This document shows positions 61,690 to 64,000 of a DNA stretch of 64,000 nt, piece by piece. The stretch's first letter is position 1. Every line of letters begins with the position of its first letter. Position numbers and translations under genes: made by a program. Origin of the DNA: Nymphaea colorata (lineage: Eukaryota; Streptophyta; Magnoliopsida; Nymphaeales; Nymphaeaceae); the NCBI RefSeq assembly GCF_008831285.2, contig NC_045146.1, positions 3,374,001 to 3,438,000 on the forward strand, in the 5' to 3' direction. Below the pieces are notes generated by a model. The model did not search any database. It was not told the origin of the DNA and saw nothing but the letters and a program-made list of their open reading frames with translations.

Positions 61690-64000
61690 ATAGCTGCTTC
61701 AGCACTATCTCCCCTCCAAGCCAAAGCACTGGAAGACCTGAAGCCTTTAATCTTGGATATTACAACTTCCAAACACTAGTCTACAGAAGATGGAAGATAA
61801 AAAATGGATGAGAAAATACGAGTTCTAAACCATAAGGAGATGGCCTCTTTGAAAGAATCCCTCCAGTTTAATTGATTTAGAATAACTTCTGTGCAGATCC
61901 TATCTCCATTTTTGCCTCATCAATACTTTTAACCATGTCTTGATGAATAACTAGATTTTGAAAAGACCAAATTTCCTATACAGTCAAACTGAAACACATA
62001 ACCCAGCAGGATATAAGCTCCTTCCATTTAAATTTCTTTCTGATCCACGACATGAAGATAGAGCTAAAATCTTTTCCTGGAAGGAAATCCACTTCATACC
62101 AGGATAAAGTATGCTTCCAAATCGAATGAGAAAAAGAACAGCAAAATATTACACGATGTCGGGTTTCTATATTATCCTTGCAAAAAACACACCTAGAAGC
62201 TAAACTCATTCCTCTCCTTTGAGCTCTGCATTCTGTAGGGAGTCTCCCATAACTGCAAATATAAGAAAGCCAACAATCATGAGGAGGAGATTTGGAATCC
62301 CATAAGGCCTTCCTCCTTCTAATAACAGGTCCCCAACCTCTATTCTTTTTGAAATTTGACGTCTAGGACCAACATTTTGGCCATCTTCCTTCCAAATTAA
62401 CTCATCCTTGTCTTGGCAAAGAGAAACATTGTTGCAGTCTTGAAGGACAAGTTTTACATTACATCTGACATGTATCATTCTATACTTGTGAAGTGCCAAA
62501 TTGACTGGTAAAGAGAGATCATGAATAAAATCTCCAAATTCCTCCTCCATAAATCTGTCACATAAAGGCTCACCCTTCCATGGGTCCAACAAGAATTTAG
62601 CCAGAGCACTAGTCTTAACCATCCAATAGACTTTTGTTGGGTACAGATTTCCAACATTTGAAAATGTTTGACCATAGAGGTGAACTGTTCCTTGGAACCT
62701 TAGTTGCCCAAGCACTAGAGTTTCTCAAATATTTCTAATGAAAAACGGAACCACAAAGCCATTCATCTTGCAAAGCCAAACAACCTAAGAAGGCTAAGAA
62801 AGATTTATTTATCCCTACCCCACCTTCAGCAACCAATAAAGATATGAGTTTCCAATAAAAAAGATGAGATCTATGATATTCCTATGAATATCCCCTTATT
62901 GTGCAAGCCAAACTCTCTAAAATTTTGATGCCCGATGAAGGACATTCAAGGGCAAAAAGCCAATATGTGGGCAAAGCAGCAACGATAGACTTAATGAGAA
63001 CTAATCGGCCAGCATAAAAAAGGAATTTTTCTTTCCAAGTACTCAACTTATTTTGAGTCTTTATGATAAAAGGATCCCATGATTAACATTTAGATCATAA
63101 GAAAAGAGGCAAACCTAAATACCTCGTGGGAAAACTACCTTTGTCCCACCCACATAGCGAACCAATTTGATTTTCCTCATTAATTTTCATCTTAAAAGGG
63201 AAAAATAGAGATTTTTCTGAATTAATATCCATCCCAGAACCTACTGAAAATTCATAAAGGTATGCATTAATGTTCCTTAAGGATTTCAAGAAAGCTTACG
63301 AAACATGAGCATGTCATCCGCATAACAAACAACCCCAACTCCTGGCAGACCCCTAGAAAGGAAAGGAACCCCACTTGCTTTCGACATATGACTGCTTTGA
63401 TTCTCCTTACAAAAATCACCATAACTATTAACAATACATTTGGAGATAGAGGATCCCCTTTGACTATCAAATTAAACACCTTCTGTACCATTGATTAACA
63501 TGGCATAAGAGGCATTTGATACACTTCTCATAATCTTCTCAATTCAACACATATGAAAACCAAGATAGATAAAAGCATTTTATAAAAACTTCCAATTCAC
63601 CCTATCGTATGCCTTTGGAGAAATGTAATTTCATGCATATACTTGAGGACTATCTTAGATGCATAAAATGTAACATTTCATGGGCTAACAAAAATGAATG
63701 GTGGATGCTCCTTCCCGTTAAGAAAACTCTTTGAGAACTAGAAATCACTTCAGTTAAAATGACTTTCATTCTTTCAACATCACTTCAGTTAAAATGACTT
63801 TCATTCTTTCGACCATAACCCTTGAGATGTATTTTAAAATGCAATTGCCAATAGCTACGGGTTGAAAGACACAAATATGACTCGCACCATCTTTCTTTAG
63901 AATCAAAATAATATATGGTTTCAACCAATTCTCCTAATCATCTTTCCTTCGATAAAAAAATCTTTGATGCCATTGATGGCTGAAGGTCCCACTATATCCC
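61690..64000 (-). mobile_element. L1-type LINE retrotransposon, degenerate, copy B (cut by window end)
   Basis: Minus strand, collinear with the 3' part of the copy-A LINE. The zf-RVT-like part is better preserved (SRCVFCKDNIETRHRVIFCC, about 62195-62140). The RT box reads YADD (63313-63324) where copy A has YTDD. GDPLSP is visible near 63455. A 33-bp tandem duplication (catcacttcagttaaaatga twice, about 63745-63810) is specific to this copy. The 5' part lies beyond the window. Confidence 0.85.

Larger units (their letters stand above)
49889..64000. repeat. Segmental duplication, copy B
   Basis: Starts matching the first bases of the window at aaaaccca (49889). It runs collinear with copy A through protease, flank, PNGase A and LINE to the window end (matching about 26257 in copy A). 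It lacks the chromovirus and has a shorter protease linker, so copy B keeps the pre-insertion structure. Confidence 0.95.

Overview
This is plant nuclear DNA, almost certainly from a flowering plant. The genes have many GT/AG introns. The proteins are of plant type: a granulin-tailed papain-like protease, a PNGase A-like glycopeptidase and a clade-D-like PP2C. The repeats are a plant chromovirus with very long LTRs, a plant L1 LINE with an ORF1-like region, and MITE-like elements. GC-rich first exons in an AT-rich background recall monocots or magnoliids, but the species cannot be fixed from the sequence.

The main structure is a direct segmental duplication. Copy A occupies at least 1-26257 and copy B 49889-64000. 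Both run off the window, on the left for A and on the right for B. Each copy carries, in the same order: a granulin-type cysteine protease gene (+), its 3' flank, about 2.2 kb of conserved non-coding DNA, a PNGase A-like gene (-), an AT-rich 5' flank with a fold-back element, and the 3' part of a degenerate L1 LINE (-).

Copy A has since been interrupted at 6157-18060 by an 11.9-kb Ty3/gypsy chromovirus flanked by a 5-bp target duplication (gtccc). Copy B keeps the matching empty site near 55670, so the insertion is younger than the duplication. The element is broken by one frameshift and several in-frame stops.

Both protease copies look intact, but their proline linkers differ greatly (about 172 versus 35 residues). 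The two PNGase A copies carry different frameshifts: copy A near its 3' end (7 bp missing) and copy B near its 5' end (one G missing from a G run). As given, neither encodes a full-length enzyme.

Between the two copies lies a single four-exon PP2C-family gene (-, 33975-36577) that has lost three acidic residues usually conserved in the metal centre and may be a pseudophosphatase. The rest, 37-49.9 kb, is AT-rich intergenic DNA with three minisatellite arrays, microsatellites, a CACTA-like subterminal fragment and MITE-like repeats, with no credible gene. No rRNA, tRNA or CRISPR was recognised.
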